Positions 17,313 through 24,591 of a stretch of DNA of 64,000 nucleotides are shown in pieces. Under the pieces are notes generated by a model, which searched no databases, was not told where the DNA came from, and worked only from the letters and a program-made list of their open reading frames with translations. Made by a program: the position numbers and the translations under genes. The stretch covers positions 2,294,001 to 2,358,000 of the forward strand of contig JADJPM010000001.1 of the NCBI GenBank assembly GCA_016713245.1. The letters run 5' to 3'. The first letter of the stretch is position 1, and every line of letters starts with the position of its first letter. The DNA is from Verrucomicrobiaceae bacterium. GTDB lineage: Bacteria > Verrucomicrobiota > Verrucomicrobiia > Verrucomicrobiales > Verrucomicrobiaceae.

Positions 17313-17478
17313 CGGATGTGTTGGGCGGAGACAATGCCGTGGTTTTCTGATGCCATGACGCCCAACTATCCGTCTCGTGCGGTTCACGTTCGTTCTCACG
17401 TGTTCGCTCCAGGGCAGCTGGATAGTTCGGCGAAGTCAGCTCAGGTGTGAGCAATGCTTTCTCCGCCGAACACATCCG
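17313..17478. repeat. 166-bp nested inverted repeat (MITE-like)
   Basis: Outer arms are 17313-17331 and 17460-17478: CGGATGTGTTGGGCGGAGA and its reverse complement with one mismatch. Inner arms are AACTATCC at 17364-17371 and GGATAGTT at 17420-17427. The element fills the gap between the convergent FG-GAP and DUF1501 genes. Terminal arms of 19 bases and a non-coding interior resemble a miniature transposable element, but a long bidirectional terminator is possible. No clear target-site duplication was identified. Confidence 0.5.
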
Positions 17479-17496
17479 GCCTACGATCTCAATTCA

Positions 17497-18900
17497 TCAC
17501 GCGAGGATGCTCTTCACCACATTTCCGGCGATGCCGGTGAGGCGCATGTCGAGGCCTTGGTATTTGTAATTGAGACGCTCGTGGTTGATGCCGAGGAGGT
17601 GCATGATGGTGGCGTTGAGGTCGTGCACGTGGACGCCGTCGCGGACGATGTTGTAGCTGTAGTCGTCGGTTTCGCCGTGGATGTGGCCTTTTTTGACGCC
17701 GGCTCCGGCGAGGAAGAGGCTGTAGCAGCGCGGGTGATGGTCGCGGCCGTAATTGGTCTCGGTGAGGGTGCCCTGGGAATAGATGGTGCGGCCGAATTCG
17801 CCGCCCCAGACGATGAGCGTGTCATCGAGCAGGCCGCGTTGCTTGAGGTCTTTGATGAGAGCGGCGGTGGCCTGGTCGGTATCGCGGCACTGGCCTTTGA
17901 TGGCATTCGGAAGGCCGCCGTGATGATCCCAGCCCATGTGGAAGAGTTGGATGCAGCGCACATCGCGTTCGGCGAGTCGGCGGGCGAGCAGGCAATTCGC
18001 GGCGTAGGTGCCGGGGGTGGTCACATCCGGGCCGTACATCTCCAAAATGTGTTTGGGCTCGTTTTTGGTGTCCACGAGGTCGGGTACGCTCATTTGCATG
18101 CGGAAAGCCATCTCGTATTGAGCGATGCGCGTGGCTGTTTCGGGATCGCCAAAGGCTTGGAAATCCTTTCGGTTCAGCGCGGCGAGTTCATCGAGCATCT
18201 GTCGGCGCATGGGGCGATCCACGCCGGATGGATTCGAGAGATAGAGCACGGGATCGCCCGAATTGCGGAAGCGAACGCCGGCGTGATGCGTGGGCAAAAA
18301 GCCGCTGCCCCAAAGGCGGTCGTAAAGCGGCTGATCCTCGCGACGGCCGGTGCCGAAGGACGTCATGACGACATAAGCTGGCAGATCGCGATTCAGGCTG
18401 CCGAGGCCGTAGCTGAGCCACGAGCCAATGCTGGGCCGCCCGGCGAGTTGCGAGCCTGTCTGGCAAAACGTGATCGCCGGATCGTGATTGATCGCCTCGG
18501 TGAACATCGAGCGGATGAGGCAGATCTCGTCGGAAACGCCGCTGATGTTCGGAATGAGCTCGCTGAGCTCCATGCCGCTCTTGCCATGCTTCGCGAACTT
18601 GAACATCGACGGAGCCACCGGGAAGGATTTTTGCCCCGAAGTCATCGTGGTGAGCCGCTGACCTTGGCGAATCGACTCCGGCAGGTCTTTGGCACGTTGT
18701 GCGGCCATCTGCGGCTTTGGATCGAAGAGGTCCATCTGCGACGGAGCACCGCTTTGGAACAAATAGATGATGCGCTTGGCCTTCGGCGCGTAGTTCGGGA
18801 AAGATGTCGCGCCGCTCAGATTCGACAGCGCAGCGGCACCGATGGCGGCGGAGGAATTGCGGAGGAAGACACGGCGGTTGAGGGCGTCTTGAAGTTGCAT
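17497..18900 (-). CDS. Tat-exported DUF1501 protein
   Basis: The 467-residue product begins with a twin-arginine signal (NRRVFLRNSSAAIGAAAL). The DUF1501 fold, related to sulfatases/alkaline phosphatases, follows with IIYLFQSGAPSQMDLFDPKP near 43, HMGWDHHGG near 310, VWGGEFGRT near 350 and GRDHHPRCYSLFLAGAGVK near 370. DUF1501 genes usually follow a DUF1549/DUF1553 cytochrome gene in planctomycetes and verrucomicrobia. Here that partner (19679-22762) is separated by a PIN toxin-antitoxin pair. Function is unknown but probably concerns exported polysaccharide or sulfate-ester breakdown. Confidence 0.9.
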   Translation of the reverse strand: MQLQDALNRRVFLRNSSAAIGAAALSNLSGATSFPNYAPKAKRIIYLFQSGAPSQMDLFDPKPQMAAQRAKDLPESIRQGQRLTTMTSGQKSFPVAPSMFKFAKHGKSGMELSELIPNISGVSDEICLIRSMFTEAINHDPAITFCQTGSQLAGRPSIGSWLSYGLGSLNRDLPAYVVMTSFGTGRREDQPLYDRLWGSGFLPTHHAGVRFRNSGDPVLYLSNPSGVDRPMRRQMLDELAALNRKDFQAFGDPETATRIAQYEMAFRMQMSVPDLVDTKNEPKHILEMYGPDVTTPGTYAANCLLARRLAERDVRCIQLFHMGWDHHGGLPNAIKGQCRDTDQATAALIKDLKQRGLLDDTLIVWGGEFGRTIYSQGTLTETNYGRDHHPRCYSLFLAGAGVKKGHIHGETDDYSYNIVRDGVHVHDLNATIMHLLGINHERLNYKYQGLDMRLTGIAGNVVKSILA

Positions 18901-18912
18901 GGTGAGGGGGTG

Positions 18913-19377
18913 TTAAAAGGCTTCCGGGTTGGCGAGGTAATCACGCGGATGCACCGCAGTAATCTCAGACGACACCGCTTTGAAGTCGTCTGTGTTGAAA
19001 GTGAGTATGCGCGGGATGCGATGCAGCCGTGCATAGGCGACGAAACGCATGTCGTGGGCTTTGTAGCCGGTGATGTGGTAGGTTTCGACGATTCGTCTCC
19101 ACTCCGTCAGCATGTCTGCGGGGTCTGGAAGGTGCAGGAAACGCTTCTGGGCTGAGTCGAGGACAAAACGAGCGCGCTCTACCGACCAGCCGAGTCCGCC
19201 CCGGAGGATGGGCCGAGTAGCAACCACCCAGGTTTCGTAGATTGTTTGGCTGCTGATGAAGATCATCTCGCCGTTTTTGGCCATGCTGTGCAGGCAGTCG
19301 AAGGCATCACGATGATGCACGCTGTCCGAATCAGCGCTTCGAAGAATCAGATTAGTGTCCACCAGCCAGGCGCTCAT
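18913..19377 (-). CDS. PIN-domain toxin (VapC family)
   Basis: The 154-residue PIN domain starts WLVDTNLILRSAD with the first acidic residue Asp7. It has Glu48 (IYETW), Asp109 (AHDMRFVAYA) and Asp130/131 (FNTDDF), a complete set of PIN metal ligands. VapC toxins are Mg-dependent RNases that usually cut tRNA or rRNA. Its start overlaps the antitoxin stop by four bases (ATGA), the normal coupled arrangement with antitoxin first. It lies inside the DUF1549-DUF1501 cluster and ends 13 bases before the DUF1501 gene. Confidence 0.85.
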   Translation of the reverse strand: MSAWLVDTNLILRSADSDSVHHRDAFDCLHSMAKNGEMIFISSQTIYETWVVATRPILRGGLGWSVERARFVLDSAQKRFLHLPDPADMLTEWRRIVETYHITGYKAHDMRFVAYARLHRIPRILTFNTDDFKAVSSEITAVHPRDYLANPEAF

Positions 19378-19658
19378 CGGTCAGGTGAGTAAATGGCCTC
19401 TGCGGAGATGTCCTTGTCCGATAATCCAGCGGGTGTGGCGATGCTCTCCAGCCATGCACGCATCTCCGTTCCACGTTCTTCGGCGGTGGTTGCTTCGGAT
19501 GCACCAGACGGCCCCTGGCTTTGCTCGACGCGCACCGCTTTGATGACGACGCTGTCCTTGTCGAGTTGCAGATCAAATAATGTCTGCCCGCTGGCGCCAA
19601 AATGTTTCAGCAGGGCGTTCACCATTCCGATAGGTGGTTGTGCGGTCAGAGTGCTCAT
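19374..19658 (-). CDS. Putative antitoxin of the PIN toxin
   Basis: This 94-residue protein immediately precedes the PIN toxin and overlaps it by four bases. An N-terminal region (LFDLQLDKDSVVIKAVRVEQ) may be a small beta/helical DNA-binding domain. The acidic C-terminus with AEERGTEMRAWLESIA suits toxin binding. It does not clearly match Phd, AbrB or RHH patterns by eye, so the antitoxin role rests mainly on position. It lies 20 bases after the DUF1549/1553 gene. Confidence 0.65.
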   Translation of the reverse strand: MSTLTAQPPIGMVNALLKHFGASGQTLFDLQLDKDSVVIKAVRVEQSQGPSGASEATTAEERGTEMRAWLESIATPAGLSDKDISAEAIYSPDR

Positions 19659-19678
19659 GGCTTGATTCTAAGGTAAAA

Positions 19679-22600
19679 TCACGGGCGCGTCACCACCTCG
19701 TTCATGTTGAGGATGACGCTGGCGGTGACGCCGTAGGCGGCGAGTTCGGCCGGGTTGAGTGCGGCGTCGGGCTTGTGAGCACCGGTGGCGAGGAATTGTT
19801 TCGCACCGTCCGGTGCGGCCTGGAAGGCGGTGAGGCGGTTTTGCAGGCCTTTCTTCAAAATGGCGACCTCATCCGCCGATGGCGCACGCGAGGTGGCACG
19901 GCGGAAGGCCCAAGTGATGCGCTGCTCGGGCGTGGAGCCGCCTTCTTTGATCATTTTTTCGCCCAAAGCCTTCGCCGCTTCGACGAAGGTGACTTCGTTG
20001 AGCAACGAGAGGGCTTGGAGCGGCGTGTTCGTGCGGCTGCGTTTCACGGTGCAGACTTCGCGGGATGGAGCGTCGAACATGAGCATCGTGGGCGGTGCGG
20101 CGGTGCGTTTCCAGATGGTGTAGAAGCTGCGACGATACAGACCTTCGCCGGTGTCGGCTTTGTAGCCACGGAGGTCGCCGTATTTGCTGGTGTCGTCCCA
20201 GACGCCGTCGGGCATGTAGGGCTTCACGCTGGGGCCGCCGACCTTGGGCACGAGCAGGCCGGCAATGGCGAGCGCTTGGTCGCGAACGACTTCACCACCG
20301 AGGCGGAAACGTGGACCGCGGGCGAGAAGGCGGTTGTCGGGATCTTTTTCGAGCAAGGCAGGCGTGACCTTGCTGCTTTGACGATACGCGGCGCTCATGA
20401 CGATGAGTTTCTGCATCTTCTTCATGTCCCAGCCGCTGCGGATGAACTCGGTGGCGAGCCAGTCGAGCAACTCGGGATGCACCGGATACTCGGCCTGCGA
20501 GCCGAGGTTCTCCGCTGTCTTGCAAATGCCGTAGCCGAAGAATTTTTCCCAGGCTCGATTGACCCACACGCGGGCGGTGAGCGGGTTCGCGGGATCGACG
20601 AGCCACTGCGCGAGGCCGAGACGGTTTTGCGGTGCGCCTTTCGGCATCGGCGGCAGGGCGGAAGGCGTGTTCATGGTGACTTTGTCGCCGGGTTTGTCGT
20701 ATTCGCCGCGCTTGAGCACAAAGGTGTCACGCACAGGACCTTCCTGCATGATCATGACGTTGGGCAACGAGCGGTCGAAGTCGTCGAAAGCACGCTGCGC
20801 CTTCGTGAGGGCCACATCGGCCTGTTTGAGCGGATTGGGCACGTTGGCGCGGAAGAAGGCCTCGATGTCTTTTTTCTGCTGCGGCGTGCGTTTGGCCGCG
20901 GTGGTCTCGATGGCGAGTTTGAGTGCAGGTGCGAAGGGTTCACCGCTGAGTTTCACGGCATCCGGCGGCAAACTGGAGGCGGAAAGACGGAAGCGGCCGA
21001 TGTTATGCCCGCCGATGGCCTCCATGCGCACGCGGAGCAGCAGCATGGCCCCTTTTTCGGCGGCGATGGGTTCCTGCAGCACAAACATCGCGCGGCGGTT
21101 TTCTTTGCGATTCGGGCCATCGACGGCCCAGGAGCCGCGTTTGCCCTTGCGCTTGCCGTCGTCGATCACGTTGGCGATCTCGTAGCCTTTTTGCGAGAAG
21201 TCGGCCTCGGCCTTCTTGAGCTTCAAAAGCTCCTGCTTGCCGTTGGCATGCCGCACATAGACGTCGAAGCCGCTGAGGGCGAAATTGCTGTTGCTGTAGC
21301 GACCCGCACCGCCGCCGGGCAAGGAAGGATCGGTGAGGCATTCGAGCAGGAAGGCGGACGCGCCTTGCTCCGACAGCGGTGCATCAAAAACATACACATC
21401 CTTCTGCGGATTCGCGCCGCTGGCGAGGTAGCTGCCATCGGGCTGCTTCACGAGCGGCGTGCCGACTTTGGACTCGACTTTTGTCGGCGTGAGCGGTGCC
21501 CAGACGGCCTTCATCTTGCTGAGCGTCTCCAGCGCCTTCGGCTCCCATGCGGCGACGAGTTGTGGGAGCTGCTTGGTGAGCTCGGCGACCTTCGTCTTGG
21601 CCTGTTTCACCTCGGCATCGAGCTGCGCGAGCTTTTGCTCCTGCTCCGGCGTGGCCACGTTGGTGATGGGAAGGCTATTGCCGCCGCTGCGATTCGAAGC
21701 GCCCTGGATGGTGCCGCTCTCCGGCACGTTGTTGAAGAAGGCGAAGAAGGAATAGAAGTCCTTCATCGGAAGCGGGTCGTATTTGTGATCGTGGCAGCGG
21801 CAGCAGCCCATCGTGAGGCCCATCCACGTGGCGCTGGTGGTCTCCACGCGGTCCACGATGTTCTCGATGCGCCACTCCTCGGCGATGATGCCGCCCTCGC
21901 CATTGATGCGATGGTTGCGATTGAAACCGGTGGCGACGACCTGCTCGCGTTTCGCATTCGGAATGAGGTCACCGGCGATCTGCTCGATGGTGAACTGGTC
22001 GAAGGGCTTGTTGTCGTTGAAGGCTTTGATCACCCAATCACGCCACGGCCACATCTGGCGGCTGCTGTCCGTTTGGAAGCCGTTCGAATCGGCATAGCGG
22101 GCGAAATCCAGCCACTGCATGGCCATGCGCTCGCCGTAGTGCTGGCTGGCGAGCAGACGGTCCACATAGGCTTCGTATTTTTTGTCGGACCAATCGGACA
22201 GATCGGACAAATCAGCCGTGGAGGGCGGCAGGCCGGTGAGGTCCAAAGCGACGCGTCGAATCTGCGTCGCCGCATCGGCGGGAGGAGACATTTGGAGGCC
22301 TTCTCTGTCCAAACGGGTCGCGATGAAGCGATCCACCGGGTGCTCGATGCCCGCGACCTTCGGCGGCTCGACCCGCACGGGCGCGAGGAAGGCCCAGTGG
22401 CCCTGATATTCGGCTCCTTCGGCGATCCACTGCTTCAGGATGGCCTTTTCGGCGCTGGTGAGCGGTTTGCCGCTTTTCTCCGGCGGCATGACATCGTCGT
22501 GCGAGTCATCCAGCATTGCGCGGGCGATCATCTGGCTCTTTTCCGGGCTGCCAGGCACGAGCGCGATGTCGCCGGACTCGGCGGGCTTCATCGCCTCCTC

Positions 22601-22762
22601 GCGAATGTCGAGCCTCAGCTCGCCTTTGCGATGGCTGGCATCCGCGCCGTGGCAGTGAAAGCACTTCTCATTGAGGATCGGCCGCACATCGCGGTTAAAC
22701 TGGAGCTTCTCCGCGAAGAGGGAGGCGGGGAAAACGAGAAGAGGTAGGAGGAAACGAGGCAT
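19679..22762 (-). CDS. Planctomycete-type cytochrome c, DUF1549 and DUF1553 protein
   Basis: The 1027-residue exported protein has a signal peptide, a PSCyt1 haem-binding site CFHCH at residues 34-38 with a distal MPP motif, and DUF1549 (VDRFIATRL, HYGERMAMQWLDFARYADSNG). A second CRCHDHKYDPLPMKDFY haem-like site, a central carbohydrate-binding-like insert and DUF1553 (LAQWLVDPANPLTARVWVN, FDAPSREVCTVKRSRTNTPL) follow. This architecture is typical of Planctomycetes and Verrucomicrobia. A short Ser/Asp-rich stretch (DLSDLSDWSD) is locally repetitive. The family probably couples redox chemistry to degradation of exported substrates, but no reaction is proven. Confidence 0.92.
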   Translation of the reverse strand: MPRFLLPLLVFPASLFAEKLQFNRDVRPILNEKCFHCHGADASHRKGELRLDIREEAMKPAESGDIALVPGSPEKSQMIARAMLDDSHDDVMPPEKSGKPLTSAEKAILKQWIAEGAEYQGHWAFLAPVRVEPPKVAGIEHPVDRFIATRLDREGLQMSPPADAATQIRRVALDLTGLPPSTADLSDLSDWSDKKYEAYVDRLLASQHYGERMAMQWLDFARYADSNGFQTDSSRQMWPWRDWVIKAFNDNKPFDQFTIEQIAGDLIPNAKREQVVATGFNRNHRINGEGGIIAEEWRIENIVDRVETTSATWMGLTMGCCRCHDHKYDPLPMKDFYSFFAFFNNVPESGTIQGASNRSGGNSLPITNVATPEQEQKLAQLDAEVKQAKTKVAELTKQLPQLVAAWEPKALETLSKMKAVWAPLTPTKVESKVGTPLVKQPDGSYLASGANPQKDVYVFDAPLSEQGASAFLLECLTDPSLPGGGAGRYSNSNFALSGFDVYVRHANGKQELLKLKKAEADFSQKGYEIANVIDDGKRKGKRGSWAVDGPNRKENRRAMFVLQEPIAAEKGAMLLLRVRMEAIGGHNIGRFRLSASSLPPDAVKLSGEPFAPALKLAIETTAAKRTPQQKKDIEAFFRANVPNPLKQADVALTKAQRAFDDFDRSLPNVMIMQEGPVRDTFVLKRGEYDKPGDKVTMNTPSALPPMPKGAPQNRLGLAQWLVDPANPLTARVWVNRAWEKFFGYGICKTAENLGSQAEYPVHPELLDWLATEFIRSGWDMKKMQKLIVMSAAYRQSSKVTPALLEKDPDNRLLARGPRFRLGGEVVRDQALAIAGLLVPKVGGPSVKPYMPDGVWDDTSKYGDLRGYKADTGEGLYRRSFYTIWKRTAAPPTMLMFDAPSREVCTVKRSRTNTPLQALSLLNEVTFVEAAKALGEKMIKEGGSTPEQRITWAFRRATSRAPSADEVAILKKGLQNRLTAFQAAPDGAKQFLATGAHKPDAALNPAELAAYGVTASVILNMNEVVTRP

Positions 22763-22844
22763 GGCAGGAAGTGGCGCAGCAAATACGGCCCAGCGGGTCT
22801 TCAGATTGGAGGTTTCTTATGTCTTTTTCTGCCTTCGGCGGTTT

Positions 22845-23870
22845 TTACCGCCGTGTCGCCGTCATGAAGCCGCGGGCGACAGCAGTGTCGTGATACGCGC
22901 CGGGCGTGAAACCAGCCTCGTCGAGCAGCGCGGCATACTCGCCGGTGCTGTAGCATTTGCCCTGCGTGGAGTGCATGAGCAGGCAGGAGTATTCGGCGAC
23001 ATGCAGCGGGCCGTTTTTGGCCTCGTTGATGAAGGCGTCGTGAATGATGAGCAGGTCGCCGGGCTTCAGCGCGGCATGAGAAACGCCAAGAAGTTTCTTC
23101 ACCTCGGCCACACCCCAGTCGTGCAGCACATTGGAGTAGAGATGCACATCGCAGCCGGTGGGCAGGCCGTCGAACATGTTGCCCGTGGCCACGCTGACGC
23201 GATCGGCGCAGCCACGTTCTTCGATCAGTTTGGCCGCGATGCGATCCACGGGCGCTTGATCAAAGGCGATGGCTTTCAGATGCGTGTGCTGCGCAGCAAT
23301 GGAGCTGGCGTAGATGCCGGAACCTGCGCCGATATCGAGCAGGCAGGAGCGGCCGGAGAGATCGAGCTTCTTGGCGAGGGCCTGCGACAGATAAAGGCCG
23401 CGGCAATCCATCGCGGCGGTGAATTTGCGGGCGAAATCCTCCTGCTCCATCGCCTTGTGCCAGTCGAAGGCGGCCTTGTCGCCACTCCAGCCGGCTGGTT
23501 TGTCCGTCTTGAGGACTTCGAGGTAGTCGCGGGCAATCGGGCGATCATGCAGCGAGGCATAGTAAGGCCGCAAATCCCACACGGAACCGGCGCGGAGATG
23601 TTCCTTCGCGGTGTCTGAGGCATGAAACACCCCACCGTCGTTTTTCACCCAGCCATTCGCAGTGAACAACGTGAGCATCACATCCACCGGCCGCTCTTTG
23701 AAGCCAAAGTGATCGCCAATGCCGCTCAAGGACGATGGAGTCGCCGCCAGCCAGGTGAAGAAGTCGATGCTCAGCGCCGCCGTGATCAAATCGACCGCGT
23801 AGAGGCTGTCGCGGTAGCGGTAGATGTTGAGGGGATCGGTTTGCGGTGCGGAGGTGAGGTCGTGCGGCAT
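22845..23870 (-). CDS. SAM-dependent O-methyltransferase-like protein
   Basis: The 341-residue protein has an N-terminal winged-helix dimerisation-like domain (ITAALSIDFFTWLA) and a Rossmann methyltransferase core. The SAM motif is LLDIGAGSGIYASSIA near 187, followed by AIAFDQAPV and the motif CDVHLYSNVLHDW. This matches the O-methyltransferase_2/acetylserotonin-methyltransferase group, whose substrates vary from small phenols to polyketides. ATG 23870 was chosen because the frame upstream overlaps the promoter region of the divergent toxin-antitoxin operon. No biosynthetic partners are nearby. Confidence 0.8.
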   Translation of the reverse strand: MPHDLTSAPQTDPLNIYRYRDSLYAVDLITAALSIDFFTWLAATPSSLSGIGDHFGFKERPVDVMLTLFTANGWVKNDGGVFHASDTAKEHLRAGSVWDLRPYYASLHDRPIARDYLEVLKTDKPAGWSGDKAAFDWHKAMEQEDFARKFTAAMDCRGLYLSQALAKKLDLSGRSCLLDIGAGSGIYASSIAAQHTHLKAIAFDQAPVDRIAAKLIEERGCADRVSVATGNMFDGLPTGCDVHLYSNVLHDWGVAEVKKLLGVSHAALKPGDLLIIHDAFINEAKNGPLHVAEYSCLLMHSTQGKCYSTGEYAALLDEAGFTPGAYHDTAVARGFMTATRR

Positions 23871-23921
23871 GGGGAGGTGTGAAGACTTGACGCTGGGAGG
23901 CGTAAACGGCACAATGGCGGC

Positions 23922-24146
23922 ATGAAATCCATTTCCGCCAGCCGCTTTTTCGCCGACAGCACTCTTGTGGACGCGCTTCCAGATGGGGAGCACCTTGCGG
24001 TAAAGACCCGTGGTAAGACGCAGTTCATCGTTGTGAAAGGCGGGCGCCCCCGCATGACGGCTGAGATTGCCCGGCAGCGTGCAGTGGGATCGGAACGTGG
24101 ATCGAGGTTTGATGGCGTGGCCTTCTTGAAAACACTGAAGAAATGA
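23922..24146 (+). CDS. Putative antitoxin, first gene of PIN pair
   Basis: A 74-residue protein with a small N-terminal segment (ASRFFADSTLVDALPDGE, then LAVKTRGKTQFIVVKGGRPR) and a basic tail. It overlaps the following PIN gene by four bases (ATGA at 24143). By size, order and coupling it should be the antitoxin. No standard antitoxin fold is obvious by eye. It differs in sequence from the antitoxin at 19374, so the two systems are unrelated copies. Confidence 0.65.
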   Translation: MKSISASRFFADSTLVDALPDGEHLAVKTRGKTQFIVVKGGRPRMTAEIARQRAVGSERGSRFDGVAFLKTLKK

Positions 24147-24586
24147 CCTTCTACGCGGACAGCTCCTGGTGGCTGGCCGTGAAATGCCGGCACGACATGC
24201 ACCACAGGCGTGCTTGGCGTTTCTTTGACCGAAATCCAGACGGTGAGGTCATGTGGACGCCGTGGCAGCGTGTCGAGGTCTTCAACTGCTTCCTCCAGGC
24301 CGAGAGGCACGGGCTGGTGGATGAGAGTGAAGGCAGGCAGATGATCCGGCTTCTCGATCAGGAGGTGCGGCTCGGCTACTGGCCCCACCGTGAACTCTCA
24401 TGGACCAATGCCATCCGTCGTGCTTGCCAGATTTCGGCAGATCACTCGCTGGATTTGATTGTCCGCGGGATGGATCTTTTTCATGTGGCCATCGCGCTGG
24501 AATTGAAGGCGGAAGGCTTTTTGTCTTTTGACGAGGAGCAGATGGAGCTGGCGGCACGAGCAGGGCTGCGACTCGTGAAATTGTAG
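24143..24586 (+). CDS. PIN-domain toxin (VapC-like)
   Basis: The 147-residue PIN protein starts MTFYADSSWWLAVK with Asp6, and has Glu45 (RVEVFN), Asp111 (GMDLFHVAIA) and Asp130 (FLSFDEEQ), the expected acidic residues. PIN toxins are RNases. It is translationally coupled to the upstream antitoxin-like gene and converges with the M56 sensor gene, whose stop is five bases away. The operon starts divergently from the methyltransferase. Confidence 0.82.
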   Translation: MTFYADSSWWLAVKCRHDMHHRRAWRFFDRNPDGEVMWTPWQRVEVFNCFLQAERHGLVDESEGRQMIRLLDQEVRLGYWPHRELSWTNAIRRACQISADHSLDLIVRGMDLFHVAIALELKAEGFLSFDEEQMELAARAGLRLVKL

Positions 24587-24591
24587 ATGCT

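Noticed and set aside
19634..22747. Plus-strand open frame of 1037 residues
   Set aside because: It is antisense to the DUF1549/DUF1553 gene, whose haem and family motifs are clear.
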